A stretch of 64,000 nt of DNA, taken from the NCBI GenBank assembly GCA_003491285.1, contig CP022705.1, forward strand, positions 2,109,135 to 2,173,134, given 5' to 3'. Both the position numbers and the translations under genes were made by a program. Shown one piece after another: positions 27,101-36,708 of the stretch. The DNA is from Methanobacterium sp. BRmetb2 (GTDB lineage Archaea > Methanobacteriota > Methanobacteria > Methanobacteriales > Methanobacteriaceae). The notes beneath the pieces are model-generated. The model was not told the origin of the DNA and did no database searches. It saw only the letters and a program-made list of their open reading frames with translations. The number at the start of each line of letters is the position of its first letter. The first letter of the stretch is position 1.

Positions 27101-27627
27101 ATAAAGAAGTTATAAGATTTTTCAGGGATACTCAGACCAGGGTTAGAGCCATGGCCATGATCCACGAAAAATTATACGAATCTTCTGATTTCGCACATAT
27201 ATCATTTTCAAGTTACGTGAATCGCCTCATATCCCAATTATTTGACTCTTATGCTCAGGATCCATCTAAAATCAAACTCAATCTGGATATAAAAGATGTT
27301 AATTTTAATATTGAAACTGCCATTCCATTGGGCCTTATAATAAATGAACTGGTCTCCAACATACTAAAACACGCCTTCCCTAAAGAAAGCAAAGGCCATG
27401 TCACAATAAAATTAGAAAATTTTAACGGCCAGAACTTACTCACTGTGGAAGATGATGGTGTAGGCATTCCCCCAGAAATAGATTTCAAAAACTCTACCAC
27501 TCTTGGATTGGAACTGGTTAATACACTGGTAGAACAAATTGATGGACAAATTGAGTTAGACAAGAGTAGTGGCTCCAAATTCACCATTGAATTTAATGAA
27601 ATTGAATATGAAGAAAGAATAAGCTAA
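24181..27627 (+). CDS. PocR-PAS sensor histidine kinase (HisKA_2)
   Basis: A soluble sensor kinase of 1148 residues without membrane helices. Residues about 8-170 form a PocR ligand-binding domain (LMESFYKITGIPSTLIDLQG, with cysteines in ICTNFHRANE and NCIESDVTC), thought to bind small hydrocarbons or metals. Then come PAS domains at about 190-315 and 320-440, a GAF-like stretch to 580, and PAS domains at about 590-690, 700-805 and 815-930. The third PAS has CYEYLHNRTSVCPWC, a cysteine cluster that may hold a metal or heme. The HisKA_2 dimerisation helix has H951-H952 in EIHHRVKNN. HATPase_c follows with LIINELVSN, DDGVGIPP and LGLELV. GGGGG precedes the ATG. No partner regulator is adjacent. 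Confidence 0.9.
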   Translation: MSSNNYSFSKLIDGERVKNLMESFYKITGIPSTLIDLQGDILTLKDGAWIAAGWQDICTNFHRANENSLKNCIESDVTCSNNLSKGEEYSIYMCKNGLIDVAVPVYIDGNHVANLFTGQFLFEKPDIEFFRKQATKYGFNEEKYLKALSKVPVFSEEYLKEGITFLKDLASFIGETGLKQKKLQERNHELKDSENKFRSFTDGIVNGLVITRFGKIEYVNPGMCTLLKVTESDLMGKNLIDFMTISSREIAKHELYKLEERSADVKNTLELELVNSDGDVIVCELRTNVIELKGKVYGLSIFQDISERKEAERLVEESEIKYHTLFDNAAEGIFLLRKDKIIECNQQSLEIFGATGEDLIGSRPYNWSPERQEDGLKSKKKAMEYINAALEGESQSFEWLHMKMDGSKIFTIISLNRLKVGEEYILQAIIRDITPRKINELKLKKLTSDLKIRFKILKTMNELSEFVSSTELPLDQVFNKIVNELVNCLQYPQHASARIKIFGEVFLSKNFQKSNWELKSPIRVNAENMGSLKIFYPDKLPFKGEDPFLKEERYLINNLALKLGDFLENRQIKDELIHERDKLKSILDSMEDGVYICNPDYHLEYANPIILKQFGPINGKKCYEYLHNRTSVCPWCVNDEVFQGKTVKWECYSQKTGQTFDVLDTPLKNPDGSISKLEFSHDITLLKEYQKKLSHQKDILQTILDNAPIMIAYLDGDGNLTYFNKRFEEILGWSMQEIPQFNILKKMYPDHEYREYVIDFIKKSEGKWGYFKTKNRDGEIIDTSWSNVELIDGTNIGIGQDITERKKIESALRESEVKYRLIVENAQEGIWTIDSKGYTNFVNSTMADMLGYSVDEMIGKHLFSFMDDKNVELVKKEMDRIKSRVIKGQDFEFRCKNGGVIYTSLATTPLYNNNEYTGTLALVSDITHRKIADDEIKKSLKEKDVLLSEIHHRVKNNMQIISSLLNLQAIKIHDKEVIRFFRDTQTRVRAMAMIHEKLYESSDFAHISFSSYVNRLISQLFDSYAQDPSKIKLNLDIKDVNFNIETAIPLGLIINELVSNILKHAFPKESKGHVTIKLENFNGQNLLTVEDDGVGIPPEIDFKNSTTLGLELVNTLVEQIDGQIELDKSSGSKFTIEFNEIEYEERIS

Positions 27628-27803
27628 TTTTATTGTAATGTTTTCAAATAAGTTTTTTGGGTAATATATTTAACTATTTTTACCTAAAAGAATGAATTTA
27701 TGGTTTTAAATAATAAAAAAAAGATTTAAAAAAATCATACTATGTTTTTTTAAATATCTCTTGAGTTTAATCCAAACACGATTATAAAATGTAATTAAAT
27801 TTA

Positions 27804-28121
27804 TTATGCTTGCCTGTATTCAACTTTAAAATCTTTCCAGGCTTGTTTGCCTGTTTTTGATGGTTGTTTACCCATGTAGGTTATTCGAACTTCACTCCCA
27901 AAAGGAACTTTATCCATTAAATTGTCCAGTACAGTAGACCCCCAGAATTTAATTTCACCATTTTTGTTTTTCAGGGTGTAGAGGTTGCTTTTGTACTGAC
28001 CTATATTTTCTTCTTTTTCAATGTATATCCCCTGGACGGAGTCTCCCATACTGCTGGGATCCCACATGTTATCTTTTTCTTTCTCTTCATCATTTTTTTT
28101 AACTTCTACCCAATCGCTCAT
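27804..28121 (-). CDS. Small OB-fold-like hypothetical protein
   Basis: A 105-residue charged protein without membrane segments. The part from residue 25 on reads like a five-strand barrel: SVQGIYIEKEENIGQYKSN, LYTLKNKNGEIKFWGSTVLD, then SEVRITYMGKQPSKTGKQAW. Similar small proteins in archaeal and phage genomes are often listed as single-stranded-DNA-binding-like, and the fold is compatible, but no specific binding residues can be named. It stands alone between the PocR kinase and a radical SAM gene. Function should be treated as unknown. Confidence 0.5.
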   Translation of the reverse strand: MSDWVEVKKNDEEKEKDNMWDPSSMGDSVQGIYIEKEENIGQYKSNLYTLKNKNGEIKFWGSTVLDNLMDKVPFGSEVRITYMGKQPSKTGKQAWKDFKVEYRQA

Positions 28122-28374
28122 AAGATCACTTTTTTTAGAGTATTTATAATAAGTTTATTAATTGGAAATCTTTATATATAATATTCTTTAATTATATTTA
28201 TTGCAATTGTATATTTATTATCTTATTTACATTTTTTTCATCGTTATATTGGGAATTTAAAATTCTAAACCAATCCTTTATTATAACTGTTACAATCTAA
28301 CTGTTGCAGACACTTTTCACCTTTCTTCTTGTTATTAATTTCCTTTTATTAAAAATCAAAACATTGGTGAAACC

Positions 28375-29730
<1,356 letters not shown>

Positions 29731-29760
29731 TTAATGGATTTAAATAGGTATTCAAACATA

Positions 29761-29790
29761 TTTGACTACATTTTGACTACTTATTTGACA
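29761..29790. repeat. Triple TTTGACTA-type repeat at the 3' end of fic
   Basis: On the minus strand three copies of (T)AGTCAAA stand in tandem at 11-12 base spacing. They are TTTGACTA at 29761-29768, TTTGACTA at 29772-29779 and TTTGACA at 29784-29790 as written on the plus strand. The middle one contains the fic stop codon TAG. Matching copies lie in front of the gene. Confidence 0.5.
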
Positions 29791-30802
29791 ACTGTATATA
29801 ATAGGTGGATCTACTACCACCTTCTTTTTTTAGAATACCTAAATTAACCAACTTGTGAAGATATTTATAGGCTCCCTGTCGGGATATACCCAGCAAATTT
29901 TGAACTTCTTTATTAGAAATAGTGCCGTTAAGATGGATATATTCAAGTATTTTCATCTGCTTTTTTGTAAGACGGATTTGATTAATTTTATTTGGGGGAG
30001 AAGAAAGTAATATCTGTTTTTCAACTTTAGAAATAGAATATAAAAATCCTTCTAAATAGTATTCAAGCCAGGGAGTAAGATCCATTGTTTCCAAATCTAC
30101 TTGGTTAAGAGCATTATAATAAGCGGCCCGATCCTCATCATAAAAATCGTCTATGGTGAAAAATTGACTAACCCCAAATTTGTTGAGGTAGAGGATTAAT
30201 GCAGTTAGAGCCCGAGCAGTACGTCCATTACCATCCACAAAGGGGTGAATCCTAACCAATTCAAAATGGGCAATCCCTGCTGCAATAACTGGATTCAAAT
30301 CATCCAAATTATTCAGCCACCTAATAAAATCAGTCATTAACTCTTCAATCTCATCAGGCTGTGGTGGAGTAAATACCACTTCTTTCAGATTATTAACCAC
30401 ATTAACCTGAATATTTCTATAACCTGCACCAAAATAGGCACAGTCTAGTGTATGAAAAGTTATATCATCAAACAATTTTAGAAGGGATTTTCCGGTTATT
30501 ATCCCTTTTTCATGGTATTTATCCAAGTTTTTTAGTACTTTAATGTAGTTTATAACTTCCTGTTTAGCCTTTTTCTGGGCTGATATTTTATGACCCTGTG
30601 ATAACTCTTTAACATCATCTAAGGAAAGTGGATTACCTTCTATTGAGGTAGAATGATGAGCAGTTTTAAGTAGAGCATCTCTTTGTAGTGAAATTTTCAT
30701 ATCCATTACTAACGGTGCATTGGCTATGAAATCATTTTTAGAATAAATATCCAGTAGATTGTTTACTATTTTATTATTGTAAGAGAATTGGGGTTGGAAC
30801 AT
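29777..30802 (-). CDS. Fic-family AMP transferase with C-terminal HTH
   Basis: Fic proteins attach AMP (or another nucleotide part) to hydroxyl groups of target proteins. The complete catalytic motif HPFVDGNGRTARAL is at H186 to L199, with the catalytic His and the phosphate-binding GNGR. An N-terminal inhibitory helix STSIEGN (residues 51-57) fits the S/T-x3-E-G/N consensus, so this is a class II, self-inhibited enzyme. The C-terminal 65 residues form a winged helix (KQMKILEYIHLNGTISNKEV), which suggests DNA binding and possible autoregulation. No antitoxin gene is adjacent. TAGTCA repeats flank the gene on both sides. Confidence 0.92.
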   Translation of the reverse strand: MFQPQFSYNNKIVNNLLDIYSKNDFIANAPLVMDMKISLQRDALLKTAHHSTSIEGNPLSLDDVKELSQGHKISAQKKAKQEVINYIKVLKNLDKYHEKGIITGKSLLKLFDDITFHTLDCAYFGAGYRNIQVNVVNNLKEVVFTPPQPDEIEELMTDFIRWLNNLDDLNPVIAAGIAHFELVRIHPFVDGNGRTARALTALILYLNKFGVSQFFTIDDFYDEDRAAYYNALNQVDLETMDLTPWLEYYLEGFLYSISKVEKQILLSSPPNKINQIRLTKKQMKILEYIHLNGTISNKEVQNLLGISRQGAYKYLHKLVNLGILKKEGGSRSTYYIQLSNK

Positions 30803-30814
30803 TTAACCACATTA

Positions 30815-30867
30815 TGACTATCTTACTGACTACCTTTTCTGTTTCTTATTTATTATATATTTGACTA
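30815..30867 (-). promoter_or_regulatory. fic promoter with three TAGTCA sites
   Basis: Upstream of fic on the minus strand, TAGTCA occurs at 30862-30867, 30827-30832 and 30815-30820. The first is extended to TAGTCAAA (30860-30867) and is followed directly by a TATA-like AATATATAATAA. The sites therefore bracket the likely core promoter, as expected of an operator. The winged helix of Fic itself is a candidate binder. Confidence 0.45.
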
Positions 30868-31041
30868 CTATATTTTCTATCAAAATTGGGGTATATTCAA
30901 ATTATTGAGGCCGGGTGCATACTATTTAAAGCACTTGTTTAGAATGATATATTAAAGAGAACATGGATAGAATACTTGTGATATAATATTAAGATAAATT
31001 CCATGCTCATCACATACCAAATAATAATTAGAGGTATTAAT

Positions 31042-31818
31042 TTGTGTGAATTATTAGGTTTAAATTTCAACTATCAAATAGATCCTTCCTTCTCCTTTAA
31101 GGGTTTTAGAAATAGAGGTACAAATAATCCAGATGGTTGGGGCCTGGCTTTTTATCCAAATGGATCCTGCCAAATTATGAAAGAACCATTAAAAGCTGGT
31201 GAAAGTACTCTTTCTCAGTTTGTTCAAACTTATCCTCAGATAAAATCCAATATTATCTTAGCCCATGTACGCCGCAACAGCGTAGTTGAAACAAATTATC
31301 AAAATACCCATCCTTTTCAGCGGGAATTAAATGGTGGGGATTATGTTTTTGCACATAATGGTACTATCAAAGGATATGAAAATGATTTTATAACTTACAA
31401 CTATAAACCTGTAGGTTCAACTGATTCTGAGGCAATCTTCTGCCATCTACTTAACCGTATCCATAATGAAGAGATCCAGTTAAATAGTAGTGAAGGTTTT
31501 GATTGGCTGTGGAGGGAGCTTAGAACAATTAATGACTATGGGAATTTTAACTGTATATTCTCTGACGGCATTCACTTATTTTGTTACCATGATGAAAATG
31601 GTTATAATGGCCTGCGTTACTTGAACCGTAAGGCACCATTTGGTCCTGTAAATTTATCAGATGAAGATTATCAAATTGATTTAAGTCAACAAGAAACACC
31701 CTATCAGAAGGGTTATATCATTGCCAGCCACCCTCTAACTGATGAAGAATGGAAATCTTTTAGTAGTGGGCAGTTGAAAGTGTTTAAAAAAGGGCAAACT
31801 ATCTTTAGTAAAGGTTAA
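31042..31818 (+). CDS. Class II glutamine amidotransferase (YafJ-like)
   Basis: A stand-alone Ntn-type glutaminase domain. The start was set at TTG 31042 because this puts the nucleophile cysteine at position 2 (MCELLGLNFN), and AGAGGT lies 6 bases upstream; an earlier frame start would bury this cysteine. Conserved elements are FRNRGTNNPDGWGLAF, ILAHVRRNS, THPFQRE, FAHNGTI and GSTDSEAIF, all placed as in class II amidotransferases such as YafJ/EgtC relatives. No synthetase domain is fused, so the acceptor is unknown. At 258 residues the length is normal. It is divergent from fic. Confidence 0.88.
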   Translation: MCELLGLNFNYQIDPSFSFKGFRNRGTNNPDGWGLAFYPNGSCQIMKEPLKAGESTLSQFVQTYPQIKSNIILAHVRRNSVVETNYQNTHPFQRELNGGDYVFAHNGTIKGYENDFITYNYKPVGSTDSEAIFCHLLNRIHNEEIQLNSSEGFDWLWRELRTINDYGNFNCIFSDGIHLFCYHDENGYNGLRYLNRKAPFGPVNLSDEDYQIDLSQQETPYQKGYIIASHPLTDEEWKSFSSGQLKVFKKGQTIFSKG

Positions 31819-31921
31819 TAAAATCATTAAATAGAATCAAGTAAGATAAGTTAGTATTAGTGCAAAATATAATTTTTAAAAATAAAAAATAAATATAGAT
31901 GAAATGCGGTTTTAACAATCT

Positions 31922-32101
31922 CTACTCTTTCAAAGCCCAATAACATCTCTTAGGAGAAATTATGGTCTCATCCTTTTTAAGATCTTTCATGATCTTGTCC
32001 ACTTCTTTCTTGTCAATACCAGAAATTTTGGCTACTTTTGTTGCATTTAAAGGTTTTTCTGATTCTCTGAAGGCTTTTATCACTTTTTCTTTATTGTCCA
32101 T
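31922..32101 (-). CDS. Small winged-helix-like protein (59 aa)
   Basis: A 59-residue protein with the pattern of a single winged helix-turn-helix: EKVIKAFRESEKPLNATKVA, then KISGIDKKEVDKIMKDLKKD and a wing IISPKRCYWALKE. AGGTGAT is 5 bases before the ATG, so expression is likely. It is probably a transcription factor or a minimal regulator. It lies 43 bp after the zinc-finger gene at 32144-32530 on the same strand, so the two may form an operon. Confidence 0.65.
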   Translation of the reverse strand: MDNKEKVIKAFRESEKPLNATKVAKISGIDKKEVDKIMKDLKKDETIISPKRCYWALKE

Positions 32102-32143
32102 AAATTATCACCTATACTCTTAATTGTAATTGCATTACATGTT

Positions 32144-32530
32144 TTAAATATATCCGTCTCCACCACAGTGGTTACATTTTTCTGTTTTATAACTTTTAAC
32201 TTTAAGTTTACCCTCTCCATTGCAGATGCTGCAGGTTTCACATCCACCCGGCCAATATTTAACACCAGTACCATCACAGTCATCACAGGGTTCCATAGTA
32301 TAAATTGGAGTCTTTATCACTCCTGTGCCTTTACAATAACTGCATATTTGAGCTTTATTATTGGTTTCCCCTGCCACATCGGTTTGATTAGTGCTATTTG
32401 AATTAGGAATGGAATTGTTTGTTTGGCCTGAAGGGCTATTCTGCATTAAGAATGTAGTTAAACCTAATCCTGCCCCTAAAAACACAATTACCAATATAAG
32501 TCCTATAATTAGTTTATCCTTATTTTCCAT
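32144..32530 (-). CDS. Membrane-anchored DnaJ-type zinc-finger protein
   Basis: A membrane helix (LIIGLILVIVFLGAGLGLTT, about residues 6-25) and a Ser/Asn/Thr linker precede a cysteine-rich C-terminal domain with the repeats CSYCKGTG, CDDCDGTG, CSICNGEG and CNHCGGDG. Four CxxCxGxG motifs are exactly those of the DnaJ central zinc-binding domain, without the J domain. Such proteins bind two zinc ions and may hold unfolded or disulfide-forming proteins outside the cell. It is followed by a small winged-helix gene and preceded by a large sensor kinase gene, both on the same strand (36 bp upstream gap), so an operon is possible. Confidence 0.75.
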   Translation of the reverse strand: MENKDKLIIGLILVIVFLGAGLGLTTFLMQNSPSGQTNNSIPNSNSTNQTDVAGETNNKAQICSYCKGTGVIKTPIYTMEPCDDCDGTGVKYWPGGCETCSICNGEGKLKVKSYKTEKCNHCGGDGYI

Positions 32531-32566
32531 TTCATCCCCCCTTGAATTATCTGAATAAAAAAAATG

Positions 32567-35410
32567 TTACTTAGAAAACTTTGATTCCTCAAATGTTATT
32601 TCAAAATCAGTCCCATGCTCCCTATTTAATTCCATTTCACCATCAATCTGCTGAGTTAGATTGGTTACCAGTTGCAGTCCTAATGTTTTAACCTTTGAAA
32701 TATCCAGGTCTTTAGGTATACCCACACCGTCATCTTTCACTCTTAAAATGTATAGGTCATCATCTTTATGGAAACATATCTGGATCTTACCGCTTTCGCC
32801 CTCAGGGTAGGCGTATTTCATAGCATTGGCCACCAATTCATTGACAATCAAACCTAAAGGTACTGCACTGTTAATGTCAATCATGACATCTTCCACATTA
32901 AGTACCAGTTTAACCCTTTGAATATCCAGGACGTAGGTATGGTATAGTTCATTGGTTAAATTCCTTATATAGTCGCCGAAGTTGATCCTTTTAAGGTCAG
33001 TGGACCTGTAAAGTCTGTCGTGTATGAGGGCCATGGATCTTGCCCTGTTTTGACTTTCTTTGAAAACTCCCCGGGCTTTTTCATCCTTTATGGACACTGA
33101 TTGCAGGTTTAAAAGACTGGATATGATCATTAAATTGTTTTTCACCCGGTGGTGGATTTCTTTTAAGAGCATTTCTTTATCATCCAGGGACTTTTTTAAC
33201 TGGTTTTCCATGTGTTTACGTTCTGAAATATCGTTGAGAATGCAGTGGGTACGGATGAACTCACAAGTTTTAGGATCACGCTGAACCCGGCCAGTTAAGA
33301 TAACTGTTTTTTTACTACCTTCTTTATTTAAAAGTTCCAATTCCTCATTATTAACATAACCTTTATCAATTAAATTGTTAAACCGTTTTGTGAATCCAGA
33401 ATGAGTTTCAGGGGACAGAAAGTTTTCAAAGGATCTACCCATTAGTTCCTCTTTTTCATATCCTAATAAATGACATAGGGGTTCATTTAATTCGACATAT
33501 TCTCCATCCTGGTTCAGGCTCTGATAGGGTACTGGATTATTTTCAAACAAGGAACGGAATCGGTTTTCACTTTCTTCCAGTTCATGGTAAGCATTTTTGA
33601 GGTAGGTTATATCCACCACAGATGAAACATATTCGTCCATGCCCGGTATTTTGTCCACGGTTATTCTAACGTAATGAATTTTTCCTCCAGAATCAATAAT
33701 TCTGGTTTCATAGGTATTAGGCACTGATAATGGGTCAATATTCCTTTTCTGGTTGTATTCCAACATCATAGGGAGATCATCAGGATGTACAAAGTTCATC
33801 CACTTTTTTTGACCCTCTATCTCTTCTTTTTTATATCCCATTAACTTTGACATTTCAGAGTTGGCCAGAGTAACCAAGCCTTCGGTATTAAACAATATGG
33901 TCGCAGCACCAGTATTTTCAAATATGGTACGGTACCGAATTTCTGATTCTTTAAGCCTGATCTGAGCCTGTTTTTGTTCAGTTATATCTGTCATGATTGC
34001 CAGTGCACCTTCCACCTTTCCATCTATACCATAAAGCGGTGACAATGATAATGACATGGTTAATAATGTTCCATCTTTGGTTTCTGGATTTACTTCCATA
34101 ATGGGAAATGTTATCCCTTTTTCTAATTTATTTATCTGTTCATAAAAAAGTGAATGATATTGTTTGGGAACTGTAGGATTGATCTTTCCCAAGACTTCCT
34201 CTTGAGTCCATCCAAAAATCTTCTTGGCAGCTGGACTCCAACTAGTAACATATCCCTCCAGGTCACATACAATGATAGCTGCTGGAGATGATTGAAAAAT
34301 CCGTTTCAGTTCTTCACTGATCTGTTGCAGTGATCTCATTAGGTTATCACGATCAGTCATATCTCTGAATACTGCCTGTACTGCGTTTTTTCCTTTATAT
34401 TTAAGAGATGTGGCCACTACCAGTACAGGTACCGGGGTTCCATCCATTTTTAAAAATTTTTCGTCCATCACCGGAACCGTGCCGCCCTGGGTGTAAAGCT
34501 TGTTGGATCTTTTCTTTGCAATTTCCCGGTAATCAGGATGTACAAAATCAAGGATAGGTTTTCCTATAAATTCTTCCATGGATTCAGCCCCCAGAATATG
34601 AACTGCTTCAGGGTTTGCGTCAATTAAAACACCTTGACTATGAATAATCCATGCATCAAATGACTCTCTCAGCAGATTACGGTAGGTTTTTTCAGTTTCA
34701 ATGAATTCTTTTTCAGCTTTCCGCCTCTGCAGAGCCACAGAAAATAGTCGGATCAATGCCTGCACTAATCTTTTGTTGTTTAATGTTGCTCCTTTTTTGA
34801 GGAAAATATTGACGGCACCATAAAACTGGTCTCTCCAATGGAAACCAGTACCATAAATGTCACCTATATCCAGAACCTTTTCGGCTTGATTGGCCATTTC
34901 TTGTGACAATCTTCCACACATAATTTGATACAATCCCTTATCCACCAGCTGAAGTTTACCTTTCAGGATCTTATTTTGTGTTTCTTCATTGTACGTCTGG
35001 TTAAAGGAGGTAATGGGTACTTTGAGATTTAAAATATCTGTTTTAAATAATTTTTTGGAATATTCATTTAATTGAGTATATTCTCCAACGATACTGCGAA
35101 CAGTGAAACTGTCACTGGACGTATCATAAAGGCTTACTACAATTATGGAGTTTTCAATTAATTCATGTAATTTATTGGCTATAAAGTCATAAATATCATC
35201 ATTTATAGTTAGTTCAACCAATTCCTGTGCAGTTTGGGATAAAAATTGTTCATTAAAAATAGAAACGTCGATAATTTTCTGCTGTCTTTTTAATTTATCC
35301 TCTAATTTAGAAATGATATCTTTAGAGTTTTTTAACTCAGTATCCAGTTCCTTTTTTGAATTTTTCAACTCAGATATAAATTTTTCATTCGACCTTTTTT
35401 TATTATCCAT
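32567..35410 (-). CDS. GAF-PAS sensor histidine kinase (HisKA_2)
   Basis: A soluble 947-residue kinase. An N-terminal coiled coil (about residues 5-48, Lys/Glu-rich) is followed by a GAF-like domain (about 50-230), then four PAS domains at about 240-355, 366-480, 488-605 and 612-735. The HisKA_2 helix EIHHRVKNN has H753-H754, and the HATPase_c domain follows with LIVNELVANAMKYA, DDGVGIPKD and LGLQLVTNL. All catalytic boxes are present. The absence of membrane segments means it reads a cytoplasmic signal. Three ATGATCT repeats lie upstream (35486-35521). Its kinase core is one of seven nearly alike copies in the window. Confidence 0.9.
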   Translation of the reverse strand: MDNKKRSNEKFISELKNSKKELDTELKNSKDIISKLEDKLKRQQKIIDVSIFNEQFLSQTAQELVELTINDDIYDFIANKLHELIENSIIVVSLYDTSSDSFTVRSIVGEYTQLNEYSKKLFKTDILNLKVPITSFNQTYNEETQNKILKGKLQLVDKGLYQIMCGRLSQEMANQAEKVLDIGDIYGTGFHWRDQFYGAVNIFLKKGATLNNKRLVQALIRLFSVALQRRKAEKEFIETEKTYRNLLRESFDAWIIHSQGVLIDANPEAVHILGAESMEEFIGKPILDFVHPDYREIAKKRSNKLYTQGGTVPVMDEKFLKMDGTPVPVLVVATSLKYKGKNAVQAVFRDMTDRDNLMRSLQQISEELKRIFQSSPAAIIVCDLEGYVTSWSPAAKKIFGWTQEEVLGKINPTVPKQYHSLFYEQINKLEKGITFPIMEVNPETKDGTLLTMSLSLSPLYGIDGKVEGALAIMTDITEQKQAQIRLKESEIRYRTIFENTGAATILFNTEGLVTLANSEMSKLMGYKKEEIEGQKKWMNFVHPDDLPMMLEYNQKRNIDPLSVPNTYETRIIDSGGKIHYVRITVDKIPGMDEYVSSVVDITYLKNAYHELEESENRFRSLFENNPVPYQSLNQDGEYVELNEPLCHLLGYEKEELMGRSFENFLSPETHSGFTKRFNNLIDKGYVNNEELELLNKEGSKKTVILTGRVQRDPKTCEFIRTHCILNDISERKHMENQLKKSLDDKEMLLKEIHHRVKNNLMIISSLLNLQSVSIKDEKARGVFKESQNRARSMALIHDRLYRSTDLKRINFGDYIRNLTNELYHTYVLDIQRVKLVLNVEDVMIDINSAVPLGLIVNELVANAMKYAYPEGESGKIQICFHKDDDLYILRVKDDGVGIPKDLDISKVKTLGLQLVTNLTQQIDGEMELNREHGTDFEITFEESKFSK

Positions 35411-35485
35411 TTTAAAACCTTAAACTTAACGATTCATGAACTTTCCCTGATAAATAGTCGATAAAAACTTAGTAGGGACGTTAAA

Positions 35486-35521
35486 ATGATCTGTATATGA
35501 TCTTTTGAGATTTTATGATCT
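35486..35521. repeat. Three ATGATCT repeats upstream of a kinase gene
   Basis: ATGATCT occurs at 35486-35492, 35497-35503 and 35515-35521, within 36 bases, upstream of the minus-strand kinase (start 35410) and divergent exonuclease (start 35661). The same heptamer begins the repeats between mgtE and usp (15422 and 15452), so a common regulator is possible. Confidence 0.35.
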
Positions 35522-35660
35522 TCTATTGATAATTAGATGTAAGATTATATTTAATTTTATAGATAAATCTATGTAAAAGTGTGGGATAAAAAATTTATTC
35601 ATATAATAATAAATGCCAAAACCACGGTTACTATAAATGATAGACTAGCAGATTTATATT

Positions 35661-36593
35661 ATGGATCCTAATCATTTAAAAAAGAAGCTCCTGGAACAAT
35701 ATGATGGTACTGATTTAGAGGATCTTGATGGTTTAGAAGAAGTTGAAACCTGTCAGGGTAGTGTTTTCAATATTAAATCAGAAGATAAACTAAAATTTTA
35801 TCTAAAAAACCAGGAAAAAGCAGTGGAGTGTCTCATATCAGATCTTAAACTGGTCAAAGGTATTGGGAACTCCAAAGAGAACAAGCTTAAACTGGACGGA
35901 TATAATAATTTGGAAGACCTGCAAAATCACCCCCGCTTTGGGAGAGCTGCAGGGGAAGTATTGTCTATGATCAGGTCATATGATGCCCAAACCATTGCCT
36001 CAATTTTGTGTGAGAGGTACAGCCAGTCTCATCCCCAAATGCTTAATACTTGCAGTTTCACTGATATTGAAGATTTTATATTCATGGATATTGAAACTTT
36101 AGGACTGAAAAATCAGCCCATAATACTGTTGGGAGAAGCTTCAATATCCAGTGATAAGATCACAGTAAACCAGTATCTTTTAAAGGATTTAAATGATGAA
36201 CCGGCAGTTTTAGCTGCGCATCTGGATTCTATGAATGATAATCGTGTCTATGTTACATTTAATGGCCGCAGCTTTGATGTTCCATATATTAAGGATCGTT
36301 TGAACTATTTTCAGATAGATCATAAATTGGATCACCACCACCTTGATCTACTACATTTTTCCCGGCGCTTTTATGGTAACCATCTACCAAACTGTCAGTT
36401 AACCACTATTGAAGAGCATTTATTGGGTATGGAAAGGGTGGAAGATGTGCCTGGATCATTGGTACCTGATTTTTATAAGACTTATCTTGAAACAGATAAT
36501 ATTGGGCCGTTAATCCCTATTATTGAACACAATCGGGATGATATTATTAGCCTGGCACGTATAATTTCCAGAATGAATGAACAGATAGATTAG
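35661..36593 (+). CDS. RNase H-like (YprB-type) exonuclease with helix-hairpin-helix
   Basis: The N-terminal 120 residues contain a helix-hairpin-helix-like segment (LKLVKGIGNSKENKLKLDGY, about residues 67-86) that would contact DNA. The C-terminal part is a DEDD-type ribonuclease H fold: MDIETLG carries the first D and E, VTFNGRSFDVPYI the second aspartate, and HNRDDIISL the last acidic pair. This is the arrangement of YprB/RNase_H_2 nucleases, which are 3'-5' exonucleases by inference. The 310-residue length fits the archaeal members. It is divergent from the GAF-PAS kinase. The exact substrate is unknown. Confidence 0.78.
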   Translation: MDPNHLKKKLLEQYDGTDLEDLDGLEEVETCQGSVFNIKSEDKLKFYLKNQEKAVECLISDLKLVKGIGNSKENKLKLDGYNNLEDLQNHPRFGRAAGEVLSMIRSYDAQTIASILCERYSQSHPQMLNTCSFTDIEDFIFMDIETLGLKNQPIILLGEASISSDKITVNQYLLKDLNDEPAVLAAHLDSMNDNRVYVTFNGRSFDVPYIKDRLNYFQIDHKLDHHHLDLLHFSRRFYGNHLPNCQLTTIEEHLLGMERVEDVPGSLVPDFYKTYLETDNIGPLIPIIEHNRDDIISLARIISRMNEQID

Positions 36594-36708
36594 ATATTCT
36601 ATCTAAAATTAAATTTAGGTAGTTCCTATTTCTTTTTATAATTACTACTTTTTCATTTTAAAAAAATATAAAATGACTCATTTTAATAATAATATTAGAG
36701 GTTAAAAA

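Noticed and set aside
24181..27627. Possibility that the large kinase is two fused ORFs by frameshift
   Set aside because: All domains from PocR to HATPase_c are in one frame without stops, and multi-PAS kinases of this length are normal in methanogens.
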